Positions 44,729 to 52,435 of a stretch of DNA of 64,000 nucleotides are shown in pieces. A model generated the notes under the pieces. The model did not search any database and had not been told where the DNA came from. It was given only the letters and a program-made list of their open reading frames with translations. Position 1 is the first letter of the stretch. Every line of letters begins with the position of its first letter. Made by a program: the position numbers and the translations under genes. Origin of the DNA: Flavobacteriales bacterium 33_180_T64 (GTDB taxonomy: Bacteria; Bacteroidota; Bacteroidia; Flavobacteriales; Flavobacteriaceae); contig MAAQ01000022.1 in NCBI GenBank assembly GCA_002162685.1, forward strand, positions 62,001 through 126,000, read 5' to 3'.

Positions 44729-45286
44729 ATGTTACAATCAGAAAGATATTTAAACGGTCTTATAGAAAAAGACAATGTTGTGACTTTAAAAATTTATAAA
44801 AAAAATTTCCCAAAAATAGAGTTATATATATTAAGAAATAATGGAGAGAGAGAAGATGCTAAAGATGTGTTTCATGATGCTTTACTATATTTAATCATTA
44901 AACATAAAGAAAAGCCTTTGAAAATAAATTCTTTTGAAGCCTATTTATTTACAACATGCAAAAATATATGGAGAACTAAATTAAAAAACAAAAAAGAATG
45001 GGTAATAAAAGACAATAGTGTTCCACTAATTTCTAAAGAAGACGATTTAAGCCTATTTATTTTAAAAGAAGAATATTTAGATTTGTATCGTGATATGTTT
45101 CAGTTGCTTTCAGAGAATTGTAAAGAAATTTTAGGGAAATATTTTAGCGGACAAAGTTACGAAGATATTCTTAATGATCTATCATATAGCTCAATTAACA
45201 CAGTAAGACAAAGAGTTTTTAAATGTAAATCGAAAATCATTAAATTGATAAAAGCAGATTCACGCTTTCTAAAATTAAATAAATGA
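44729..45286 (+). CDS. ECF-type sigma-70 family RNA polymerase sigma factor (185 aa)
   Basis: Region 2 is recognisable at about residues 30-95 (LRNNGEREDAKDVFHDALLY LIIKHK, then NSFEAYLFTTCKNIWRTKLK) and region 4 at about 120-175 (LSENCKEILGKYFSGQSYED ILNDLSYSSINTVRQRVFKC). The length is typical of ECF factors. The stop overlaps the next start (ATGA), the classic sigma/anti-sigma coupling. It is divergent from the subtilisin-CHAT operon with a 155-nt gap. The shared promoter motif of that operon and the lipoprotein gene is a plausible target, but the motif is not seen in front of the sigma gene itself. Confidence 0.88.
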   Translation: MLQSERYLNGLIEKDNVVTLKIYKKNFPKIELYILRNNGEREDAKDVFHDALLYLIIKHKEKPLKINSFEAYLFTTCKNIWRTKLKNKKEWVIKDNSVPLISKEDDLSLFILKEEYLDLYRDMFQLLSENCKEILGKYFSGQSYEDILNDLSYSSINTVRQRVFKCKSKIIKLIKADSRFLKLNK

Positions 45287-46074
45287 ATTTAGAAGATATA
45301 AATATTCAAAATAAAATTGAAGCGTACATTCTCGGCAAAATGGGTGCTAACGAAAAAAAAGCATTTAAAAAACTTATTAGCACAACACCTTTACTTAAAG
45401 AAGAAGTTAATATTCAACAATCTTTGCATTCAGTTTTTAATGAAAATATAAAATTTAAATTTGATAAAAATAAAGTTAATAAAATTAAAGTACAATTAAA
45501 AAATAATGAATTTCAAGAGCTATCTGATCATATAAAGAATACTCATAAGGTTTTTGAAAAAAATAGAAATAATAAAATATCCTTCTATAAATATGCTTCA
45601 GTTGCTGTAGCTGCCATTTTCATTCTATTTATTATAATTTTTAATCCAAATGATTTAAATGATTATTATAATGAATATGAAAATTGGGAAGATTTACCTT
45701 CTTATATTGAACAAGGAAATAATGAAACAGATAATCTATATAAAATTGAAAGGTATTATAATGAAGAAAGATATCATGAAATTATCAAGTTAATTAATTC
45801 AAATCTTAATGAAGAAACTAATATTAACCCTGAAAAATTGATCTATCTAGGTGCTTCTTATTTTAAAGTTAATGATACTAAAAAAGCTTTAAAAACGTTT
45901 GATGAACTAACAATATCTGGCCATGTTTTAAATTCTAGAGGCTATTGGTATAAATTGCTTATATATTTAAAAACAAATAACGCAAAAAAAACTAGTGAAA
46001 TATTAGAAATTATAACCTCAAATCCATCGTATTATAAACACAAAGAAGCAATAAAAATACATGAAAGTTTATAA
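45283..46074 (+). CDS. Membrane anti-sigma factor with periplasmic TPR-like domain (263 aa)
   Basis: The cytoplasmic N-terminus (about residues 1-98) has the anti-sigma pattern IEAYILGKMGANEKKAFKKL followed by EEVNIQQSLHSVF, without a zinc-binding HxxxCxxC motif. One transmembrane helix follows (KYASVAVAAIFILFIIIFNP, about 103-122). The periplasmic part (about 140-263) has TPR-like helix pairs, such as YNEERYHEIIKLINSNL and LIYLGASYFKVNDTKKALKT FDEL. The gene overlaps the sigma gene by 4 nt (ATGA). It presumably holds the sigma factor at the membrane until the periplasmic part is cut or bound; the TPR may dock onto the TPR-CHAT protease. Confidence 0.8.
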   Translation: MNLEDINIQNKIEAYILGKMGANEKKAFKKLISTTPLLKEEVNIQQSLHSVFNENIKFKFDKNKVNKIKVQLKNNEFQELSDHIKNTHKVFEKNRNNKISFYKYASVAVAAIFILFIIIFNPNDLNDYYNEYENWEDLPSYIEQGNNETDNLYKIERYYNEERYHEIIKLINSNLNEETNINPEKLIYLGASYFKVNDTKKALKTFDELTISGHVLNSRGYWYKLLIYLKTNNAKKTSEILEIITSNPSYYKHKEAIKIHESL

Positions 46075-46481
46075 TGTGAAAGTTTAGATAATTGGTAATT
46101 AATTGTTGAATTCAAAATATCCTACAATCATATTATAAGATTTACATTTTCGTTCTTTTTCAAATCTAATCTTTTGAATAATATAATAAAGATTAACTCT
46201 TAACTACTAATGAAGATTCTTTATTAGCTGTTCTCTTTCTTTTGAAGTATTTGATGTTGAGTAGATATATAGGCTTAAAGATTACTTTTTACACTTTTGA
46301 TTGGTTTTTGGAAGATAATAATCTAAGAGTAAACTTTCTTGACCGTCTTTCATTTTACGCTTTCTAATTGCTATATTCATATCAAATTTTTTGTGTCACA
46401 AATAAAAAAAGGCAAACAAACAAAAACTAAATTTTCATGTATTTGATTTTTAGTTAATTATATTAATGTAGTTTATACTAG
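46075..46481. other. Intergenic region holding an integrase relic
   Basis: About 400 nt. The only structured content I see is the tyrosine-recombinase remnant at 46207-46380; the rest is AT-rich with no gene. Confidence 0.6.
46207..46380 (-). pseudogene. Tyrosine-recombinase (integrase) N-terminal arm-domain remnant
   Basis: From an ATG at 46380 the minus strand reads MNIAIRKRKMKDGQESLLLD YYLPKTNQKCKK, an in-frame TAA, then SLSLYIYSTSNTSKEREQLI KNLH and TAG TAG. This matches the start of Bacteroidota tyrosine recombinases (KxRKxKxGxxSLxLDYYxP...KxRKxExLGLYLYxxPxTxxEKxxN). The core-binding and catalytic domains are absent, so it is dead. It lies about 100 nt from the 3' end of mnmE. Confidence 0.8.
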
Positions 46482-47873
46482 TTACTTTCCAATACAGAAA
46501 TTAGCAAAGATATTACCAAGTAAATCATCGTTGGTGATTTCTCCTGTAATTTCCCCAAAATGGTAGAGAGCTTGTCTGATATCTATAGCTAATAAGTCTC
46601 CAGACAATCCTGTTTCAAGACCACTTTTAACTTTTTGAATTTCTTCAAACGCTTTTAATAACGCATCATAATGACGAGAATTCGTAACAATAGTTTCGTT
46701 ATTACGTAAGGCACCTGTATTTATTAATTCTAAAAGCGAATTGGTTAATTGCTCAACACCAAAACCTGTTTTTGCAGACAATAACTTTATTTCAGGTATT
46801 TCAGACTGTATTTTTGAGATTAAAATATCATCTACCTTATCTATCTTGTTTGCAATAACAATAAGTGGCTTTTGCGGATATTTATTCTTAATTTTCTCTA
46901 GTTCAACTTTTAACGCCGAACGCTGTTTTTTAAAATCATCTGCATCAAACAAGTAAATCACTACTTGTGCTTGATCTATTTTTTCAAATGTTTTTTTAAT
47001 CCCAATAGTTTCTACAATATCTTCCGTTTCTCTAATACCAGCAGTATCAATAAAACGAAATCCGATACCTCCAATTGAAATTTCATCTTCTATTGCATCT
47101 CTCGTTGTTCCTGCAATTTCAGAAACAATAGCACGCTCTTCATTCAATAATGCATTTAATAAGGTAGACTTCCCAACATTAGGTTCTCCAACAATAGCAA
47201 CAGGAATTCCATTTTTTATTACATTACCTACAGCGAACGAATCAATTAAACGCTTAAGAACAAAAGTGATTCTATCTACTAATTCTTTAAACTGTGAGCG
47301 ATCTGCAAATTCTACATCTTCTTCAGCAAAATCTAGTTCAAGCTCAATCAACGATGCAAAATTGAGAAGCTCTTCTCTAAGCTTTGCTATTTCCGAAGAA
47401 AAACCTCCACGCATTTGTTGCATTGCAATTTGATGTGAAGCTTCATTATCACTAGCTATTAAATCGGCAACCGCTTCAGCTTGAGACAAATCTAATTTAC
47501 CATTTAAAAAAGCTCTTAAAGTAAACTCTCCTGCATTTGCCATTCGGCAACCTTTCCGAAGAAATAATTGTATAATTTCTTGCTGAATATAATTTGACCC
47601 ATGACAGGATATTTCAATGACATCTTCTCCTGTATATGAATTTGGATTCTTAAATACTGAAACTAAAACCTCATCTATAACTCTTACATTATCAACAACA
47701 TGACCTAAATGAATCGTATGTGTATCTTGATTGCTTAGTCTTTTTTTATTTTTTACAGACTGAAAACAATTATCAGCTATTGTAATAGCGTTATGACCAG
47801 AAAGTCTTATAACGGCAATTGCTCCACTTCCTGAAGCAGTAGCTAAAGCGACAATTGTATCTTGATGCATCAT
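46482..47873 (-). CDS. mnmE: tRNA uridine-34 modification GTPase MnmE
   Basis: A near-complete MnmE of normal length (463 aa). The N-terminal tetrahydrofolate-binding domain starts DTIVALATASGSGAIAVIRL SG. The inserted G domain has G1 in VGEPNVGKSTLLNALL (near residue 227), G2/G3 in GTTRDAIEDE and DTAGIRETEDIVE, and G4 NKID. The C-terminus is FCIGK, with the essential Cys of MnmE. It acts with MnmG to place cnm5/cmnm5-type groups on U34 of certain tRNAs. Two Met codons in a row at the start; a perfect -7 box TACTTTTG lies at 47898-47891. The neighbouring integrase relic marks it as the right border of the accessory region. Confidence 0.97.
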   Translation of the reverse strand: MMHQDTIVALATASGSGAIAVIRLSGHNAITIADNCFQSVKNKKRLSNQDTHTIHLGHVVDNVRVIDEVLVSVFKNPNSYTGEDVIEISCHGSNYIQQEIIQLFLRKGCRMANAGEFTLRAFLNGKLDLSQAEAVADLIASDNEASHQIAMQQMRGGFSSEIAKLREELLNFASLIELELDFAEEDVEFADRSQFKELVDRITFVLKRLIDSFAVGNVIKNGIPVAIVGEPNVGKSTLLNALLNEERAIVSEIAGTTRDAIEDEISIGGIGFRFIDTAGIRETEDIVETIGIKKTFEKIDQAQVVIYLFDADDFKKQRSALKVELEKIKNKYPQKPLIVIANKIDKVDDILISKIQSEIPEIKLLSAKTGFGVEQLTNSLLELINTGALRNNETIVTNSRHYDALLKAFEEIQKVKSGLETGLSGDLLAIDIRQALYHFGEITGEITNDDLLGNIFANFCIGK

Positions 47874-47890
47874 TGCGTATTATTTTTTTA

Positions 47891-47898
47891 CAAAAGTA
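47891..47898 (-). promoter_or_regulatory. -7 box of mnmE
   Basis: Minus-strand TACTTTTG matches the Bacteroidota -7 consensus TAnnTTTG exactly and lies about 18 nt before the mnmE start. No clear -33 TTG is at the usual distance. Confidence 0.6.
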
Positions 47899-47985
47899 TT
47901 GCAATTTTATTTTTATTGAATGTTTTGCAAGGGTTCTTTATATTTTTATTACTAATCTCTATAGATTTTCTTGTCTCTAACTTGT

Positions 47986-47993
47986 TATATTTG
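47986..47993 (+). promoter_or_regulatory. -7 box of the TlpA-like gene
   Basis: TATATTTG is a perfect TAnnTTTG match, about 80 nt before the start at 48074; the -33 element is not evident. Confidence 0.55.
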
Positions 47994-48073
47994 TAGAAGC
48001 AAAATTAAAAACTTAGAAACACTCATAATTATAGCATGACTGTTCTATTAGAAAATAAAAACAATTTAAACAG

Positions 48074-49225
48074 ATGAAAAAGATAATTACAATTTTATTA
48101 GTAAGTGTTTTATTAGTTGCATGTAAAGCTGAAGAAAAACAAAGCAATAGAGATGGCTACCTTATTTCTGGAGATGCTCCTGGAGTTTATAATGGTATTA
48201 GAGTTTATCTTGAAGCTCCAGGCGAACGTGGCAAATCAATTAATATTGATACTGCGATTGTGATGAATGAAAAATTTACATTTGATGGTAAAGTAGCCAA
48301 CCCACAACTTTTAAATTTAATAGTAAATAGTGTTAAAGGAAAGATTCCAATTATTCTAGAAAATAAAGATATTGCAATACAAATTGACAAAGATAATCTC
48401 ATTAACTCTAAAATTTCTGGAACAAAAGCTAATGACGATTTAAATGCGTATAGCTCTAAGCTAAGCAGTCTAGTTACTCAAATAAAAGCATTAAGAAATA
48501 AAATTGATGCGACTACAGACAACCAAGAAAAAAGTAAATTATCTCTTGAGTACAACAACTTGAATAAACAATATGTAAATCTACCTGTGACTTATATTGA
48601 AGAAAATAAAGGAAGTTTATATGCACTAGTATTATTAGACAACTTACAAAAAGCTAGAAATGCAGATCTTGATAATGTTGCTAGTCTTTATAATACTTTA
48701 GATGAATCTATTAAAAACACCTCATTAGGAATAAAAATAAGTACTAATATAGAGAAACTTAAAAAACAAAAAGAACTTACTCGAGCAACAGAAATAGGCA
48801 AAAAAGCACCTGTATTTACAGCACCAACTCCTGAGGGAGAACAGCTTTCACTTAAAGATGCAATGGGAAAAGTAACTATTATTGATTTTTGGGCATCTTG
48901 GTGTGGACCATGTAGAAGAGAAAACCCAAATGTTGTTAAAATCTATAATAAATATCATAGTAAAGGACTAGAAATTATTGGGGTTTCTCTTGATGGAACA
49001 ACAAGACAAAAAAACCCTAAAGACGCTTGGATAAAAGCTATTGCAAAAGATAAATTAACATGGAATCATGTTTCTAATCTTAATTATTTTAATGATCAAG
49101 TTGCTAAAGCTTACAACATTAGATCTATCCCAGCCACGTTTATCTTGGATGAAAACGGAACGATTATCGCAAAAAACTTAAGAGGAGCAGAATTAGAAGC
49201 TAAAATAGCAGAATTACTTAACTAG
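48074..49225 (+). CDS. TlpA-family thioredoxin lipoprotein with DUF4369 domain (383 aa)
   Basis: The lipobox is in VSVLLVACKAEE. The N-terminal part (residues 25-135) fits DUF4369 (GYLISGDAPGVYNGIRVYLE, FDGKVANPQLLNLIV). Residues 240-383 are an AhpC/TSA-Redoxin thioredoxin domain with the active site FWASWCGPCRRENPNVVK (Cys near 276 and 279) and the cis-Pro loop RSIPATFILDENG. This is a very common Bacteroidota membrane-anchored periplasmic disulfide reductase, probably supplying electrons to periplasmic thiol proteins or cytochrome c maturation. A good terminator follows. Confidence 0.92.
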   Translation: MKKIITILLVSVLLVACKAEEKQSNRDGYLISGDAPGVYNGIRVYLEAPGERGKSINIDTAIVMNEKFTFDGKVANPQLLNLIVNSVKGKIPIILENKDIAIQIDKDNLINSKISGTKANDDLNAYSSKLSSLVTQIKALRNKIDATTDNQEKSKLSLEYNNLNKQYVNLPVTYIEENKGSLYALVLLDNLQKARNADLDNVASLYNTLDESIKNTSLGIKISTNIEKLKKQKELTRATEIGKKAPVFTAPTPEGEQLSLKDAMGKVTIIDFWASWCGPCRRENPNVVKIYNKYHSKGLEIIGVSLDGTTRQKNPKDAWIKAIAKDKLTWNHVSNLNYFNDQVAKAYNIRSIPATFILDENGTIIAKNLRGAELEAKIAELLN

Positions 49226-49245
49226 TAGTAGCAGCCTTAAAAATT

Positions 49246-49281
49246 AAAGCCTTCACTCATTTTAGACTGAAGGCTTTTTCA
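49246..49281 (+). terminator. Rho-independent terminator after the TlpA-like gene
   Basis: AAAGCCTTCA and TGAAGGCTTT form a perfect 10-bp stem with a 12-nt loop, followed by TTTTT on the plus strand. It can also serve the minus-strand rhomboid gene that ends at 49306. Confidence 0.85.
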
Positions 49282-49305
49282 TAAGATTATACGACACAAA
49301 TAGCA

Positions 49306-49956
49306 TTAAATCTTTCCTAGTTTATGCATAGCAAGTAAAATAATAATTGGAATAGCTAATAGACCTACCATTAGTAAATCGGTTTCAAATAAAGACGGTT
49401 GCAATATCAAGGTCACCAAATAACCACCAATTGCACCACCAAAATGAGCATCGTGACCAATATTACCAACTCGGTTTTTCATTCCATAGATTGAGTATAA
49501 TAGATACACAATTCCAAAAAGATAAGCAGGAATAGGTATTGGGATAAAAATCATATAAATACTCTTATTAGGATCTAATAATATCGCTGCATATAAAATC
49601 CCCATCACTGCTCCACTTGCTCCTACTGCACTATAATGGTATTCATCTTTATGAAAATACAACGATAATAAACTACCTAATGCCAAACTACAGACGTATA
49701 CAATTAAAAAGTTCACACCTCCTAAATGGTAAATCACACGATCTGCAAAAAAATATAGCGTTAGCATATTAAAAAGCAGGTGCTGCATATCGGCATGAAG
49801 AAACCCAGAACTAAATAGTCTAAACTGCTCACCACGTTTTATACCACCTACATTAAATTTATAACGCTCAAAAAAGCCATAATCATTAAACCCTTTGTAT
49901 GATGTTAATGCATTTACTGCAATTATGATAATCGTAAATAAACTTAAATTACCCAT
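49306..49956 (-). CDS. Rhomboid-family intramembrane serine protease (216 aa)
   Basis: Six hydrophobic segments are visible. The catalytic Ser is in the GASGAVMG motif (near residue 114) and the catalytic His is in IGHDAHFGGAIGGYL (near 168-171); the GFLHADMQHLLFNMLTLYF segment is the usual helix-2 region. Rhomboids cut transmembrane substrates within the membrane. The native substrate is unknown. The gene is divergent from a lipid-A-type acyltransferase gene 57 nt away. Being only a few kb from the anti-sigma gene, it may be considered as a site-2-like partner, but nothing in sequence shows that. Confidence 0.93.
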   Translation of the reverse strand: MGNLSLFTIIIIAVNALTSYKGFNDYGFFERYKFNVGGIKRGEQFRLFSSGFLHADMQHLLFNMLTLYFFADRVIYHLGGVNFLIVYVCSLALGSLLSLYFHKDEYHYSAVGASGAVMGILYAAILLDPNKSIYMIFIPIPIPAYLFGIVYLLYSIYGMKNRVGNIGHDAHFGGAIGGYLVTLILQPSLFETDLLMVGLLAIPIIILLAMHKLGKI

Positions 49957-49981
49957 AGACCTTAAACGTTTTTATTATACA

Positions 49982-49989
49982 TATATTTG
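49982..49989 (+). promoter_or_regulatory. -7 box of the acyltransferase gene
   Basis: TATATTTG matches TAnnTTTG exactly and lies 24 nt before the ATG at 50014, giving a short 5' leader. Confidence 0.6.
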
Positions 49990-50013
49990 CCTCTGCAAAT
50001 CTAATATTTATTA

Positions 50014-50910
50014 ATGCAATTTCTTATTTACATTTTAGTTTATCCATTTTTATGGTTTGTGTCTATACTTCCTTTTAGATTATTATATACGTTTTCAGAT
50101 CTCTTATGCCTGCTTATTTATCATGTTTTTGGGTATAGGAAGAAGACTGTTCAAGCTAATTTAAGATTAGTTTTTCCTGAAAAAGACAAGAAAGAAATTA
50201 ACAGAATTACTAAAAAATTCTATCATCACTTGTGTGATATGATGGTTGAAGCCATTAAATCTTTATCGATTTCCGAAGATGAAATGAAAAAACGCTTCAC
50301 ATTCACTAATGTAGAAATCATGCAAGATTTTGAAAATAAAGATAAAAGTGTTGCTTTAATGTGCGCGCACTACGGAAGTTGGGAATGGATATTCATTTTA
50401 CAGACTTATGTGAAATCTCAAGGAAATGCTGTTTACAAGCGTATTGAAAATAAATATTTTGACCGATTAGTAAAACGTATAAGAGCTAAATATAACAGTC
50501 ATTTAATAACGACAAAAGAAACCATACCTGAGCTTATAAGACTAAAAAGGCAAGGCATTACAACTATTAATGGTTTTGTATCTGACCAAACACCTAAACC
50601 ATGGAAAGCCCTTCACTGGACCGAGTTTATGGGGATTAAAGTCCCAGTACATACAGGAGCTGAAATGTTAGCCAAACGCTTAGATATGCCTGTAGTATTT
50701 TTTAGAGTAAAGCGCTTAAAAAGAGGATTTTATCAAACCACTTTTGAAACCTTAGCAGAAAACCCTAAAGACTATAAAGACTACGAAATTACAGATAAAT
50801 TCTTAAAGCTAGTTGAAAAGCAAATTCATGAAGCTCCTGAATATTATTTATGGACACATAAACGCTGGAAACACAAAGATAAATCTCCTGAAGATTACAA
50901 AAAAGACTAA
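50014..50910 (+). CDS. Lysophospholipid/lipid A acyltransferase, LpxL/HtrB family (298 aa)
   Basis: One N-terminal membrane segment (LIYILVYPFLWFVSILPF) is followed by the LpxL/HtrB acyltransferase fold: KTVQANLRLVFPEKDKKE, the catalytic HxxxxE motif in CAHYGSWEW (near residue 118), a conserved GFVSDQTPKPWKALHWTEFM segment, and VPVHTGAEMLAKRLDMPVVF. It transfers a secondary acyl chain to a lipid A precursor (or a related lipid) at the inner membrane. The stop overlaps the stop of the convergent aminotransferase gene by 3 nt. Length is normal for the family. Confidence 0.92.
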   Translation: MQFLIYILVYPFLWFVSILPFRLLYTFSDLLCLLIYHVFGYRKKTVQANLRLVFPEKDKKEINRITKKFYHHLCDMMVEAIKSLSISEDEMKKRFTFTNVEIMQDFENKDKSVALMCAHYGSWEWIFILQTYVKSQGNAVYKRIENKYFDRLVKRIRAKYNSHLITTKETIPELIRLKRQGITTINGFVSDQTPKPWKALHWTEFMGIKVPVHTGAEMLAKRLDMPVVFFRVKRLKRGFYQTTFETLAENPKDYKDYEITDKFLKLVEKQIHEAPEYYLWTHKRWKHKDKSPEDYKKD

Positions 50911-52412
50911 AGTTTAAACCAAGAATTAATCATCGTATCATCTGAAGTTTTTGAAACTAAAGACTCATGTATAAATTCATTGGTCTTCCCATCATACTGA
51001 TAAGCTTTTGCCCAATCTTTATGATGCTTAGCTAAAGCCTTAATGCTTTTACACACAAAATCCATTTCTTTATTTGTTGTCGTTGGATGAATAGACATCC
51101 GAATCCAACCTGGCTTACGTACTAAATCTCCAATAGAAATCTCATGAGTAAGCTCGTTACTAGTTTGTTGATCTACATGTAGTAAGAAATGCCCATAAGT
51201 TCCTGCACAACTACAACCACCACGTGTTTGTATACCAAAATGATCATTCAACAATTTTACGCCTAAATTGTAATGCATATCATCTATATAAAATGAAATT
51301 ACACCCAACCGGTCTTGATGTTGACCTGCCAGAATTTTTAAATTATCAATAGATCCTAATTCACTAAAAATTGTATGTACTAATTCATGTTCACGTTTGA
51401 GAATATTATCAACGCCCATTTGTTCTTTAAGCTTAATCGTTAAAGCCGTTTTTATGGTTTGAAGAAAACCTGGCGTTCCGCCATCTTCTCTATCTTCAAT
51501 ATTATCAATGTATTTATGTTCTCCCCAAGGATTAGTCCAACTAACTGTTCCTCCTCCTGAACAATCAGGAATCATGTTTTTATACAACTTTTTATTAAAA
51601 ATTAAAACTCCTGAAGTTCCTGGGCCTCCTAAAAATTTATGTGGAGAAAAGAAAATAGCATCCAAGCTCTGGAGTTCATTTTCTGGGTGCATATCAACAT
51701 TTACATAAGGCGCAGAACATGCAAAATCTACAAAACAAACACCATCATGTTTATGCATCAATTCTGCTATATCATAGTAAGGTGTTTGAATTCCTGTAAC
51801 ATTTGAACCACCTATAACAGAGGCTATTTTTAATGTACAATCTTTATATTGTAGTAATAATTTTTCTAGATTTTTTAAACTAAATAAACCATCATCATCT
51901 GGTGGAATCACCTCTACTTTAGCAATGGTTTCTAGCCAAGACGTTTGGTTAGAGTGATGCTCCATATGTGTCAAAAAAACTACAGGACGAATTTCATCAG
52001 GAATCGTTGTGTACTTTCTAAGGTTCTCAGGAACTTTTAGTCCTAAAATGCGTTGAAATTTATTAATAACACCTGTCATTCCATTTCCAGAAACAATCAA
52101 AACATCATCGTCATTGGAATTCACATGTTTTTTAATAATATGCTTTGCCTCATGATAAGCCTTAGTCATCGCTGTCCCTGAAACGGTTGTTTCGGTATGC
52201 GTATTTGCTACAAAAGGCCCAAACTCATTACATAGTTTTTCTTCAATAGGTCTGTATAAACGACCTGAAGCAGTCCAATCTGTATACACAATTTTTTGCG
52301 TTCCAAAAGGGGATTCAAATTCTTGATCTACACCTATAATATGAGCTCTGAATTGATTAAAATGCAATTCGAGTTCTGAAGGTTTCTCTTGTGTAACTTC
52401 CGTAGAAATCAT
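50907..52412 (-). CDS. Class V aminotransferase-fold PLP enzyme (501 aa)
   Basis: Fold type I, NifS/SufS-like: VYTDWTASGRLYRPIEEKL at the start, THTETTVSGTAMTKAYHEAK, LTHMEHHSNQTSW, ASVIGGSNVTGIQTP, FVDFACSAPYVNVDM, and the PLP lysine in FFSPHKFLGGPGTSGVLIF (near residue 256). A Cys-containing loop TRGGCSCAGTYGHFLL lies near 393. The length (about 500) and the TRGGCSCAG motif fit the subgroup of longer class V enzymes in Bacteroidota, possibly a cysteine desulfurase-like or other C-S lyase. The exact substrate is uncertain. It overlaps the 3' end of the convergent acyltransferase and lies 24 nt downstream of glmM on the same strand. Confidence 0.85.
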   Translation of the reverse strand: MISTEVTQEKPSELELHFNQFRAHIIGVDQEFESPFGTQKIVYTDWTASGRLYRPIEEKLCNEFGPFVANTHTETTVSGTAMTKAYHEAKHIIKKHVNSNDDDVLIVSGNGMTGVINKFQRILGLKVPENLRKYTTIPDEIRPVVFLTHMEHHSNQTSWLETIAKVEVIPPDDDGLFSLKNLEKLLLQYKDCTLKIASVIGGSNVTGIQTPYYDIAELMHKHDGVCFVDFACSAPYVNVDMHPENELQSLDAIFFSPHKFLGGPGTSGVLIFNKKLYKNMIPDCSGGGTVSWTNPWGEHKYIDNIEDREDGGTPGFLQTIKTALTIKLKEQMGVDNILKREHELVHTIFSELGSIDNLKILAGQHQDRLGVISFYIDDMHYNLGVKLLNDHFGIQTRGGCSCAGTYGHFLLHVDQQTSNELTHEISIGDLVRKPGWIRMSIHPTTTNKEMDFVCKSIKALAKHHKDWAKAYQYDGKTNEFIHESLVSKTSDDTMINSWFKL

Positions 52413-52435
52413 ATTAAAAACTTTAAATAAAGATA

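Noticed and set aside
39830-46074. Calling the CHAT module a type III-E CRISPR (Craspase-like) system
   Set aside because: No CRISPR array, gRAMP effector or other Cas gene is present, and the CHAT protein carries a signal peptide, so it works outside the cytoplasm. Only the protease/sigma analogy holds.
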